Of a stretch of DNA of 64,000 nt, positions 46,132 to 55,866 are shown piece by piece. How positions within the stretch are numbered: position 1 is the first letter of the stretch; every line of letters starts with the position of its first letter. The position numbers and the translations under genes were made by a program. Source of the stretch: Cercis canadensis (lineage: Eukaryota > Streptophyta > Magnoliopsida > Fabales > Fabaceae); the NCBI GenBank assembly GCA_003255065.1, contig QAOA01001143.1, positions 16,599-80,598 of the forward strand, in the 5' to 3' direction. The notes under the pieces were generated by a model. It did not search any database. It saw nothing but the letters and a program-made list of their open reading frames with translations, and had not been told where the DNA came from.

Positions 46132-46754
46132 ATGGCATTATGAGAAAAAACTTGAGGTAAGTTTTCATTTTAGAAATGCATATCTACTTTCACTGCGAAA
46201 AAAAAAAGAAGAAAAAAAGGACATCTCTATGGTGCAAAGTCACTAACTGTTCTATTTTTTATTTTTCTTCTGAATAGGATCCTTTTCCCCTGCCGTATGA
46301 AGCACAGCAAGTGATAATGACAAGATCATCTTAGACTAACTGAAAGCCATCAAAGAATACGTATTACCTGCCTTCTGCAATAGAAAAAGCTTGTCAAGAC
46401 AATCAAATTTTCTTCTATTGATTTTGAAGAGTTCGCTTTTCATTCAGGTACTATATTTTTGCTATTTATTTATGTGCGTGAAGCATATTTATGTTTTTAT
46501 GGAGGGGTAATTGTAAACTGATTTGAACTGTTTGTTGTCTCTAATATCACATTCTTGTATGTCACCAAATCCCCAAACTCGATCTGAGGCAACTAAAATC
46601 AAATTAGAATTACATTTCTAGTTGATCTTGCATGTCAGAAAATCACAACATTCTGTTTCTAATTCATTTTAATTGCAAGTTGTTGTCAAGGTGATGATAG
46701 AAAGCTTGAAGATTTTGTTTGTTACAAGTCCTCTCTCTTTTTTTTTCCCCCTTC
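46132..46754. other. 3' flank of NLR-G
   Basis: Probable 3' UTR. AT-rich, no other feature recognised. Confidence 0.4.
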
Positions 46755-47056
46755 TCAATCCTATGTTGTATGATTTTCTGGTGTCTTGTACCAGCACTGT
46801 AAAACACAACATTAAGACACTAATTCATGTGAGTAACAGGTTTCTTTTCCCATCAAGGGAAACATGAAACTCAAGCAAGAATATTACTTAGATTATATGT
46901 GTGGATATATAATGACAATAAATAATTGCTTTGCAGAAGTAAGTGGAATAACTTTTCAAAGACAAGAGCAGATTGTTTTTTCCCCAATCAGATTCAAGGT
47001 GGTGTTATTTCAGCTATAAAAGAATGTAATAGTTGGTGTTATGACTATAGCACAAC
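46755..47056 (+). repeat. Noncoding segment shared with 59811-60141
   Basis: Contains a block (GTAACAGGTTTCTTTTCCCA, then an AACTCAAGCAAG segment, AACTTTTCAAAG, and GATTCAAGGTGGTGTTATTT) found in the same order and orientation at 59811-60141. Identity is perhaps 80% with indels. It lies about 620 bp past the NLR-G stop. Confidence 0.85.
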
Positions 47057-47479
47057 CCATGAGAAGATGTTATTTGTTACGTATTTGTTATGGACCTGCA
47101 TGTATGATGTGAACTTGTAAGTATTAATCCTCAAGTTTCTCTTATATAAAAGCAACAAATGCTCATTAGTATTGGTGTATTTTAGTTAATTACGTAAGAT
47201 ATTTTTGACAAAATGAGATTCAGACGTAACAATAAATTATTGTCTATATCTTTACATTCCTTAATCTGAACAACATGCAAGTTAATATAGTACAATTGGC
47301 AAGCCAAAAATATTGTTAATAAAGTGGAGCTTAAATAATAATTATAAGAGCCTTAATTATTGAACACAGGGTATTAATTGGTTATGAGTTCAAATTCCAA
47401 TAGGAAGGGATGAGGTGGAATTAATTTGAAGGGGATATATCACCTCCAATTGTGTAGCATTAGATGAAAAAAAAAGGAT

Positions 47480-47923
47480 AAAACTTAGGTAAAGTTTCTT
47501 AAATGCTGGTAATACTGTTCTTTTATTAAAATGTTATATGTATGTTATTTTTATAATTCAGTATCACCTCATCTCTTATTAATATTTCTCAAAATTTGAC
47601 TCTGACCCACACCCAATTTCTTTCTCTCTCCCTATCCACCTCCAGCATTCTTCTCCCAATTTCTTTAATATTTTTACAAATGCCATTTGGGGTCGAATTT
47701 GGATTGTGGAGGGGGTTTCCCCTATTAAAGAAATTGGGAGAAGAATGCTAGAGGTGGGTGGGGGAGAGAGAAAGAAATCGAGTGTAGGTCAGAGTCGAAT
47801 TTTGAGAAATATTAATAAGATATGAGATAGTGCTGAGTTGTAAAAATAACACATATGTAATATTTTAATAGGGGAACAACACCACCAATACTACCAACAC
47901 TTAAGAAATTTTACTTAAGTTTT
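47480..47923. mobile_element. Foldback MITE-like element with ~190 bp inverted arms
   Basis: Left arm 47480-47670 and right arm 47723-47923 are inverted copies around a 52 bp loop. The outer ends AAAACTTAGGTAAAGTTTCT and AAAACTTAAGTAAAATTTCT (right arm on the minus strand) correspond, and the inner ends CTTCTCCCAATTTCTTTAAT are identical in both arms. No coding capacity. A transcript across it would fold into a long hairpin. I found no clear target-site duplication. Confidence 0.85.
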
Positions 47924-48050
47924 GTTCTAAAAAAATAGTATAATTATTAAGAAGTCAATAGAAGAAAACGCATACGTAATGGTAAAAAAAAAATTCGGTA
48001 TAACATCATGTACGAAGGTAACAATGTAGAACTAGTGATTATTGGATACT

Positions 48051-48241
48051 TGAAGGAAATTGGTTGTTTTCTTATTTTGCTTCAATGTCGAAATAACATC
48101 TTAAAAGTAAGTATTTGAATAGAAATATTAACACTCAGGAATAAGTACCTTATGAAATTGAAATTGAAGCTACTGTGGTCCAATTCAGTTAATATACTGA
48201 ACAAAATACCTGACCCTAATTACACGTTCTTAGACCTATTA
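48051..48241. repeat. Direct repeat, copy 1 (left of the 'n' at 48242)
   Basis: 191 bp matching 48243-48433 at a constant offset of 192 with two mismatches seen, ending exactly at the 'n'. It duplicates the last bases of NLR-F including its stop codon. Best explained as an unmerged contig overlap. Confidence 0.95.
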
Positions 48242-48242
48242 N

Positions 48243-48433
48243 TGAAGGAAATTGGTTGTTTTCTTATTTTGCTTCAATGTCCAAATAACATCTTAAAAGT
48301 AAGTATTTGAATAGAAATATTAACACTCAGGAATAAGTACCTTATGAAATTGAAATTGAAGCTACTGTGGTCCAATTCAGTTAATATACTGAACAAAATA
48401 TCTGACCCTAATTACACGTTCTTAGACCTATTA
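48243..48433. repeat. Direct repeat, copy 2 (right of the 'n' at 48242)
   Basis: See copy 1. The NLR-F stop codon (48412-48414) lies inside this copy. Confidence 0.95.
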
Positions 48434-51400
48434 TGCCTGTAAGAGATTACATCATCATCATCAATTTGGATGTGTGGGATATGAGCTATTTTATGCCAGT
48501 CTTTCCCTGTCTTAGGTTTAATCCTTGGTGTCAATAATGGGGCTTCTTTGATGCAAAGAAAAGTAAGGGACGAAGGCAGACCCTCTTCTGGCAAGGACTT
48601 GAGTTTGTCACAGCAATAAATTTCAAGTGTCTGAAGTGCTTTCATGTGTTGCAATCCCTTGTAGTCCAACTTGTGTAGATTCTTGAGTGTGCTGATGTGC
48701 AGAGAGTTGATATTGCTAGGTAGCAGCTTCTCCTCTGGAAATGACTCCATGCCTATACATCCACCTTCAAGCTCTAAACGATTGAGAGACTCAAGCCTGT
48801 GCAATTCCCAATCCTTTTGGGGTGTAAGTTTGTCACAGAAAGCGATGGAGAGTAAAGATAAACTTGAAGGCAAGCCCCCAAATGGGAAAGATTCAAGTTC
48901 TGGACATCTATGTAGAAATAATGATTGAAGAGACGTGAGAGAGGTCATAAAAGGGGGCAATTTTTTGAGGTTCTTGCAGTTGGTAAGAAAAAGGGATGAC
49001 AGATTTGGAGTTGGCAGTCCTTCTTCTACAAAGGACATCAATCTTGGGCAATCTCTAATTTCCAGAGATTCTAGAGATGCAAGATTACCTAGAAATCCCT
49101 CTGAAATGTAAAGTGAGACAAGATTGGGACAATCCCATATGCAAAGAATTTTGAGTTCAGGAAACAAGTTTAAGGCAAAGGTTGTAAGAGAGTTACAGCT
49201 ACTCCCTATGCACAAATGATCAAGGGATGCAAGGTTCTGTCTTGATTCTAAAAGTGGGAGAAATTCCAATCTTCTGCAGTTACGAATATAAAGTGTTCTC
49301 AGGGAAGCAGGGTAAGGGAAGGATTTGAGAGAAGAACAATTAATCAGATACAACTCTTGAAGAGTAGGGATTTCAATTGACAAACCATCTGGAAGGGCCT
49401 CTAAGGATTCACATCCTTCAATTTTAAGACTCTGCAGCTTGCGTGGCAATCTCTTCAACTGTGATATATTTGACACTTTTAGTATTTCAAAGGATGATCT
49501 TTGCTCATCTGAATCTTCCCAGGTTGAAGTTTCTATCTTTGCATCAGTTGCTGTTTTAAGAGCATCAGTCACAAGAGGGACAGAAGCTTGCTTGTTGATA
49601 GAAGTTCCAACTTGAGCCAAAGAAGATTGTGGGACAATTTCCTGTTTAATGTTAGGAACATCAGCTTCTACTTGAGCACTAAGAAGAGCAGATGAGAGTT
49701 CCTTCAATTTTGGGATCCTTGATGTATCTGAGGATGCAGGGTCAGGTGGCAACAACCTGGTCGCAGTGGATTCATTTTCCATCTTTGCTTCATGGCCAAT
49801 TTCTTCAATTTCACTTACAGAGGAGGTAACAGTGTACTTGGTGCTAGGAAAACCAGAATAGGATTGTGGGGTGAATTCCTGTATTTCTTCTGAGATTGTA
49901 ACCCGGCGCAATGAGGCATGTGAGGGGATTTTAGCAACATTTCTCATCAAGATTTCATTACTGTCATTTACAAACACTGCACAGGTATTTGAAACTTTTG
50001 GAAGTGAAGCCACAAGGTCATGACATCCAGAAATCTCCAGCTTTTCTAAAGAAGGAAGTTCCTTAGGTAAATTTCCAATTAGCTTGGGACACCTTATTAT
50101 ATAGAGCTCAAAGAGGCAAGGGAATTCAATACCTTCTAGTATATTCCATTCTTTCCATTCCAACATGTCCCGGAACTGTAAATTCTGCAAGGATTGAAAT
50201 GGCTTATGCGAAGCAGTCATGGTCCCATAAAACTCATGACCTACAGAACTTACTTTATTGAACCCTTCAATGAAGAGCTCTTTAAGAAATGGTAACAGCC
50301 CAAGTGTAGGCAATTTAATGCAATTTTGGCAATGACGAAGATCTACCAACTGTAAAACCGAGAATGAACCATATCCCAACCAAGTGGGAAATCTTCTACC
50401 ATCATAGTATTCAATGATCAGACTTTTCAAGTCTCTGTGTGGTTCTAGATTCTTAAGTACTTCGCTTTCATTCCCTTCATGATCATCGCCATTGTCCCAT
50501 TGAAGCATGAGATCATCAAGGCTATTTTTCCCTTTCAGCTTGGCATATGAAGCATCAGTAGGGTAGATCACGTTTTGCAACTTTGAAATAGTCAATGTTT
50601 TGAGATTGGAAAGCCCTGCTAAATCTTCAAATCTTGGCCTACTTTTTGAAACAACAAAGCTTGTCAATGTTTGAAGACTTGTTAATCTATTCATTTTCGA
50701 AGGCATCTCTTGCACACCACTATCTCTGATATCAAGGCAGCGCAAGTTTATCAAATTGCCCATTGTCTGAGGAAAACTAGTGAGAAAAGCACAATGCACC
50801 AATAGAAGCGTTTGCAAGTTAACCAGATCACCAATTGAATCAGGCAATGTCTCTAATGCAGTGTGAGAAAGGTCAAGGTAACAAAGATGGCTTAAATTTC
50901 CAATTGAAGCAGGCAAGTCAGTGATATCATAGTAATACAATGAAAGCACACGAAAAATCTGTGGATTCAGCTGCAACAATGCTTTCTCCAGCACCGAAGT
51001 GTGCAATTGCCTTGGAGCCCCCTCAAGTGGCAAATATACAGGTAAAATGGTTCTTAACAAAAATGGCTTTGAAAAATCCTCTATGCTTGTAGAATATGAC
51101 AAATGATGTTTACTAGATTCTCCAAATACGTAGATTGCTAAATCATGAACCAAATTATGCATTAGAAAACTAACCCCAGCTCCCAAGGGTTGTAAAAATG
51201 ACCTCGTTATTAGATAACCAAAATACTCATCACCTATCTCTTCCATGCTTTTACCATTGGATTTGGATTGTTGGTGCAGAAAGCCTTGGGCCATCCACAA
51301 GGGAACCACTGCTTTCTGTTTGAATTCATATCCCTTGGGAAATAATGACAAATAAGCAAAGCATCTTTTCAGCTCTGCAGGGAGATCAAGGTAGCACAGT

Positions 51401-52653
51401 ATTAGAAATGGAGGAATAGGGAGATTGTCTTCACTGGCATTCAGTAATTTGCTCCTCAATATCTGAACCCATTCATGAAGATATAGTTTATCTTGCAGGA
51501 GGCTCCCAACCATTTTTGCAGCCAAAGGAAGATTGCCCAATCTGTTGACAATTTCTTTGCCAACTGCTTCCAGTTCTGGGAATTCATGCAGATCCCTGTG
51601 CCCAAATGCATGTACCAAAAAAATTGACCAGCAATTTTCTTGTGACAGAAACCCCAGATGCAACGTTTGAACAGCAGGTGGTATAACAAGTGGATCATTA
51701 TCAGGATTCACCGTTAGGATTATGGCACTCCCTCTTGCTGAAGCTTCAAGAGAATTAATTAGGATGGTCCAGTTTTCTATAATTGAATCATCCCCAATCC
51801 TGCAATCATCTAACACAATCAAAAATTTCTTCCCTGCCAAGAAATCCTGCAATCTTTTTCGCAATAGCTCAAAATCATTGCTTGGAATGAACTCCTGAGA
51901 GATAGCCTCAAGAATCTTCTTTGCCACAAAGCTAACACTGACTTTGTATGGAACATTCACCCAAGCTCTGACTTCAAAATTCTCCCTCACCTTATGGTTG
52001 AAGTAGATAACATCAGCAAAGCCAGTCTTACCGGCCCCGGGCGTGCCCATTATGTTAATCACTTTGATATTGCCATCACTTTCACGATTTGACAATAGGC
52101 TTTCTAGTATAGACTTCTCTTCCTCCTCTCTTCCATAGAAATAATCTTTGGGATAATTACCATAGAAATAATTATCCAAAACCAGAGAACATGGAGGCAA
52201 TTCCTGAACAGATTCCTTAACGCCTTTCCAAGTGACACCTTCTTTCAAAGCAAGTGCATCCTTCTTCTTTGCCAAAGCTTCTAAGCTCTCAATCATGTTA
52301 TGGATATTAACCTTCATTTTTTTAGCTTCAGCATGTGGTTTCTTTGACAACAAGAGCCTGTGGATTTCATGCTTAAGCTGCAACTTGCGTCCCAAAGACT
52401 TGGTTGTGATCTCACCCAGAAGCTCCTCCAAATAGTACAAAGCATGTTGGACATCATTTAGCCACCTCCTCACAGCATCTCCTCCTTTTGAAAATTGCTT
52501 CTCTTCAGCATCATCCACTAGAGCATCAATGCTCAGCAATGCAGCCTTTAACTTGCGTAGATATTTGAACCGTTTCAAGAAATCTTTGGTTTGAGAAGTA
52601 GTGAGATTGTCCAACAGATCATGAAGGAAAGCAGAGAGTAATGCTCTGCCCAT
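48412..52653 (-). CDS. NLR-F: group-2 noncanonical CC-NB-ARC-LRR with LRR-splitting insert
   Basis: 1413 aa from MGRALLSAFLHDLL (ATG at 52653). The frame extends 52 codons further upstream but that part has no family match, while this start aligns with D and E. Coiled coil 1-170 with LEELLGEI at 75-82. A short internal duplication NYFYGNYPKDYFYGRE lies at 161-176. P-loop GTPGAGKTG at 203-211, kinase-2 FLIVLDDC at 277-284 (Asp pair kept, Trp lost), RNBS-B ILTVN for TTR, LGNLPLA, CFAYLSLFPK, MHN at 498-500. LRRs from about 560, interrupted at about 896-1051 by a Ser/Glu/Pro-rich segment ending STWEDSDEQ, then resuming. It is the closest relative of NLR-E. Its C-terminus runs beyond that of E by about 10 residues (YRHNRSKNV). 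Confidence 0.93.
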   Translation of the reverse strand: MGRALLSAFLHDLLDNLTTSQTKDFLKRFKYLRKLKAALLSIDALVDDAEEKQFSKGGDAVRRWLNDVQHALYYLEELLGEITTKSLGRKLQLKHEIHRLLLSKKPHAEAKKMKVNIHNMIESLEALAKKKDALALKEGVTWKGVKESVQELPPCSLVLDNYFYGNYPKDYFYGREEEEKSILESLLSNRESDGNIKVINIMGTPGAGKTGFADVIYFNHKVRENFEVRAWVNVPYKVSVSFVAKKILEAISQEFIPSNDFELLRKRLQDFLAGKKFLIVLDDCRIGDDSIIENWTILINSLEASARGSAIILTVNPDNDPLVIPPAVQTLHLGFLSQENCWSIFLVHAFGHRDLHEFPELEAVGKEIVNRLGNLPLAAKMVGSLLQDKLYLHEWVQILRSKLLNASEDNLPIPPFLILCYLDLPAELKRCFAYLSLFPKGYEFKQKAVVPLWMAQGFLHQQSKSNGKSMEEIGDEYFGYLITRSFLQPLGAGVSFLMHNLVHDLAIYVFGESSKHHLSYSTSIEDFSKPFLLRTILPVYLPLEGAPRQLHTSVLEKALLQLNPQIFRVLSLYYYDITDLPASIGNLSHLCYLDLSHTALETLPDSIGDLVNLQTLLLVHCAFLTSFPQTMGNLINLRCLDIRDSGVQEMPSKMNRLTSLQTLTSFVVSKSRPRFEDLAGLSNLKTLTISKLQNVIYPTDASYAKLKGKNSLDDLMLQWDNGDDHEGNESEVLKNLEPHRDLKSLIIEYYDGRRFPTWLGYGSFSVLQLVDLRHCQNCIKLPTLGLLPFLKELFIEGFNKVSSVGHEFYGTMTASHKPFQSLQNLQFRDMLEWKEWNILEGIEFPCLFELYIIRCPKLIGNLPKELPSLEKLEISGCHDLVASLPKVSNTCAVFVNDSNEILMRNVAKIPSHASLRRVTISEEIQEFTPQSYSGFPSTKYTVTSSVSEIEEIGHEAKMENESTATRLLPPDPASSDTSRIPKLKELSSALLSAQVEADVPNIKQEIVPQSSLAQVGTSINKQASVPLVTDALKTATDAKIETSTWEDSDEQRSSFEILKVSNISQLKRLPRKLQSLKIEGCESLEALPDGLSIEIPTLQELYLINCSSLKSFPYPASLRTLYIRNCRRLEFLPLLESRQNLASLDHLCIGSSCNSLTTFALNLFPELKILCIWDCPNLVSLYISEGFLGNLASLESLEIRDCPRLMSFVEEGLPTPNLSSLFLTNCKNLKKLPPFMTSLTSLQSLFLHRCPELESFPFGGLPSSLSLLSIAFCDKLTPQKDWELHRLESLNRLELEGGCIGMESFPEEKLLPSNINSLHISTLKNLHKLDYKGLQHMKALQTLEIYCCDKLKSLPEEGLPSSLTFLCIKEAPLLTPRIKPKTGKDWHKIAHIPHIQIDDDDVISYRHNRSKNV

Positions 52654-52884
52654 GATGTGCAGAAAATGGAAAGTACAAAAAATTTGTATCAAAGATTCAA
52701 AGTGATGCAAGGTAGCAGTTATGATAATTAAGAACCTTTGATATCTCTGGATGTTACATTTGACTTTCTGCAGCATCGTTTGAGGAAGGGAAGAAACGTC
52801 ACCACTCAATTTGTGATCGACTGTGCCAGCAACCGGCCAGCCGGCAGTATTTTTTACTTAATTTACTTGAGATTACAACATAAT
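52654..52884 (-). promoter_or_regulatory. NLR-F upstream region
   Basis: Immediate 5' flank of NLR-F on the minus strand. It leads straight into the tandemly duplicated block beginning at 52885. Confidence 0.35.
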
Positions 52885-55029
52885 ACTTGTTACTTGTCAT
52901 AAACAAATGCACATCTATAACCAATAGTTGACTTTTTTGCCTTACCAAAATATACCATTCTTTTTTTTTTTAGGAACTAAAATATTACCATTTGTTTTTA
53001 ATGATATATTTATATCCCATAGTTAAACAAAAATAAATATATTGCAATATTACATTACATTCTGTAATGACATTGTAATATTACATTGCCTGCTGTCCTT
53101 GTCATACTTGTACAGCAAAGTAAATAGAGGAGCCCGCTAATCAATTCAATTAAATGCAAAGATGTGTATTGTTTTGTAAAGTGACGCATGCTTGTAAAAT
53201 GATAAAAATCTGTCACATTGTGAAAAGTTTGAAAAATCTATGTATAAGTTTTTGAACCAGAAGGAAATAAGTAGTTATGCAACTCTTTCAAAATACATGT
53301 AGAGGAAAAAGAAAAGTCATCAAACCCTTCAAGCACGTGGTCTTCTAATCTATCTACCATTCTATGTTCCCTTGTATACTAGTTTGACACCTTTTGTAGT
53401 GCATGTGGAATCACAACCCTATATGAAATATTTTTATAATTGTTTTATTTGTCTATATGAAGTTAGTACATGGCTTTGTATAACGATGATAGAAAGCAAC
53501 AAAAAGTCTATCCTTATGCTAGTGCCAAGCCCTACTTAGAGTCACTTTGTAGTGGCACCCCCTAAAAAACTTAAGGAACCTTTTTTTTCCTTTTGGTAGA
53601 ACTGAATATCAATTTTTTTTCTGCCAACATAAATATCTTTTTGAAGGATTAAGACTAACAAAAGATACATATAAATTTAGATTAAATCGCAATGATAAAA
53701 TAACTTTCACCTCAACATCACCACTCAACTTGTTACTTGTCATAACCAAATGTACATCTATAACCAATAGTTGAATTTTTTGCCTTGCCAAAATATATCA
53801 TTCTTTTTTATAGGAACTAAAATATATCATTCTATACAACTCTATACCATTTGTTTTTAATGATACATTTACATCACATAATTAAACAAAAATAAATATA
53901 TTGCAATATTACGTTACATTCTATAATTATATTGTAATATTACGTTCCCTGCTGTCCTTGTCATACTTATGCAGCAAAGTCAATAGAGGAGCCCGCTAAT
54001 CAATTCAATTAAATGCAAAGAAATGTATTGTTTTGTACATTTATAGGAATTAGGAAGAAAAGTGATGACTTGCAAAATGATAAAAATCTGTGAAATTCTG
54101 AAAAAGTTTGAAAAGTCTATGTAGAAGTTTTTGAACTATAAAAGTAGAAGAAAATAAGTAGTTATGCAACTCTTTCAAAATAGATTTAAAGGGAAAGAAA
54201 AGTCTTTCAACCCTTCAAGCACGTAATCTTTTAACCTATCTACCATTCTATTTTTCATCGTATACTAGTTTGACACCTTTTGTAGTATATGTGGGATCAT
54301 AACCCTAAGGCTCTGTTTGAAGTTAGAGGAAAGAAAATGAGATGAGAGGAAAGAGAGAGAAAGGAAGGAAAGAGAAAGAGAGAGATTTTTCTCTTTTTTA
54401 CTTGAATGATTAAAATGAGCAAAATGAGAGAAAAGGAAAGAAAAAAAAATAAAAAATTATAATTTTACAAATTTATCCTTTATTTATAAGATAAATATAT
54501 TTAATATAATATTTAATAATGTTATCTAAATAATTTTTGAAAAAGAATTTGAAGAAATAAATAGAAGTATAACAGTAAACTACTTTTTTTTCTTCTTCAA
54601 ACCTTCCAAATTAGAAGAACACAAAAGTGAAGGTAAAAAAGGAATATAGAGGTTTGAGATTACTCATTGATTTTTTATTTTATTTTTAATCTTGAACTCT
54701 CAAATAAAGAGATTGACATATTTATTCATTTTCTTTCTCTTTAATTTTAACTCTCAAACAAACCCTAAATAAAATATTTTCATAATAGACGTATTTGTTT
54801 AAATGGCTTTATATAACGAGAATAAAAAGTAACATAAAACTTACTCTTATGTTAGTGCCGAGTCCTATTTAGGGTCACCTGACATTCACTTAAAGAGCTT
54901 AATGGATTCTTTTTCTTTTGGCAAGACTAAATCTCGATTTTTTTAGCTAATAAGGAGAGCAGCACTTCAAAAGATACATGTAATTTAGATAAAATCACAA
55001 TGAATGCGGCCATAAGATAATTTTCACCT
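52885..55029. repeat. Tandem duplication of an ~843 bp noncoding block upstream of NLR-F
   Basis: Copy 1 is about 52885-53727 and copy 2 about 53728-55029. Shared landmarks in order: ACTTGTTACTTGTCATAA, ATTGCAATATTAC, GAGGAGCCCGCTAATCAATT, GTTTGACACCTTTTGTAGT, TTAGTGCC and CTTTTGG. Copy 2 is longer because of a 457 bp MITE at 54309; without it the copies are about equal in length. Identity is roughly 85-90% by eye. Confidence 0.88.
54309..54765. mobile_element. Tourist/PIF-Harbinger-like MITE
   Basis: 457 bp flanked by TAA (54306-54308 and 54766-54768), the target-site duplication expected for PIF/Harbinger. The ends GGCTCTGTTTGAAGTT and, on the minus strand, GGGTTTGTTTGAGAGTT are imperfect terminal inverted repeats. 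Copy 1 of the surrounding tandem repeat has the empty site (CCCTATATGAAAT near 53419), confirming an insertion. The interior begins with a purine-rich GA/AAG tract. No coding capacity. Confidence 0.82.
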
Positions 55030-55866
55030 TGTTAAAAGAAGAATTTAATGAGTAATGTTCGTGTATGTTTAGTTGGTTACTCTTACTCCCAGCGCCGCAT
55101 TCGGTTGGAATTGGATCCCGAAGTGGGACTTCCAAGTCATGTACATCAGAACTCAAGGCCGTTTTTATTTTGTTTTATTTTTTCTGAAAAGTCTCTCATC
55201 TCAATGCCTCTCTGCAACCTCTCCCCCACGCTCGTGCTATCTTCATCAATCATCTCTCGACTCTCATCGTCTCTTTAATTCTTTATCTCTCTACCTTGGT
55301 AATTTCTTCTATGTCAGATATGGCTCGGCTCACACAGTCTTCACATTGAAGACTCTCGAAACTAGCAGGAGCAAATGTGAGGTCTTTTCACAATCTCCAC
55401 GTCCAGGTAAGTTCCTAATTGAACATTTATGCTGTTTTTCCTTGGTCAAATGTATTTCAAATGGTGTATGTATCTTAGAAAATTCACAATTTTTTTCATA
55501 GTAAATGCCCAAAATTATAGAAAATTGTTTATGGTATTAGCAAGAACTGATTAACATTCACAAGTAATCATTATTTGTCCCATATTTTTCCTGATTTTTC
55601 TATGTTGCAGTATTTGAATACAACTAATCGTTTGAATCCAAAAACATTTCCCTTTTTACCTTTATGTTTGTGACTAAAAACATGTTGGTGTCAATTTTGT
55701 TTTCGCATATTACTTCAGTTGCATAAGCAATTAATATAGGAATTCCTGAACTAGATACATCAATGACTAGATCTTTGCACCAAAATCTCATAGAGCAGCA
55801 CATATTTGATTGCCATTGTTATTAAAAATGTAAAGTTACATGAAATATTCTCATAATGGATCCCAT
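55030..55866. other. 3' flank of NLR-H with a CT-rich, exon-like block
   Basis: At 55190-55300 a CT-rich leader-like stretch is followed by a strong donor-like CCAG/GTAAGTTCC near 55405 and an acceptor-like TGTTGCAG near 55610 (plus strand). A 142-codon frame (55073-55501) overlaps it but resembles no family. It could be a stranded 5' exon of some gene or chance. Confidence 0.3.

Noticed and set aside
52654..52809. N-terminal extension of NLR-F (52 in-frame codons upstream)
   Set aside because: It has no family match and hydrophobic, unpatterned content; the start MGRALLSAFL aligns with D and E, so I took 52653.
55073..55501. 142-codon plus-strand gene
   Set aside because: No family resemblance; composition looks like a CT-rich leader and splice-site-like signals interrupt it.
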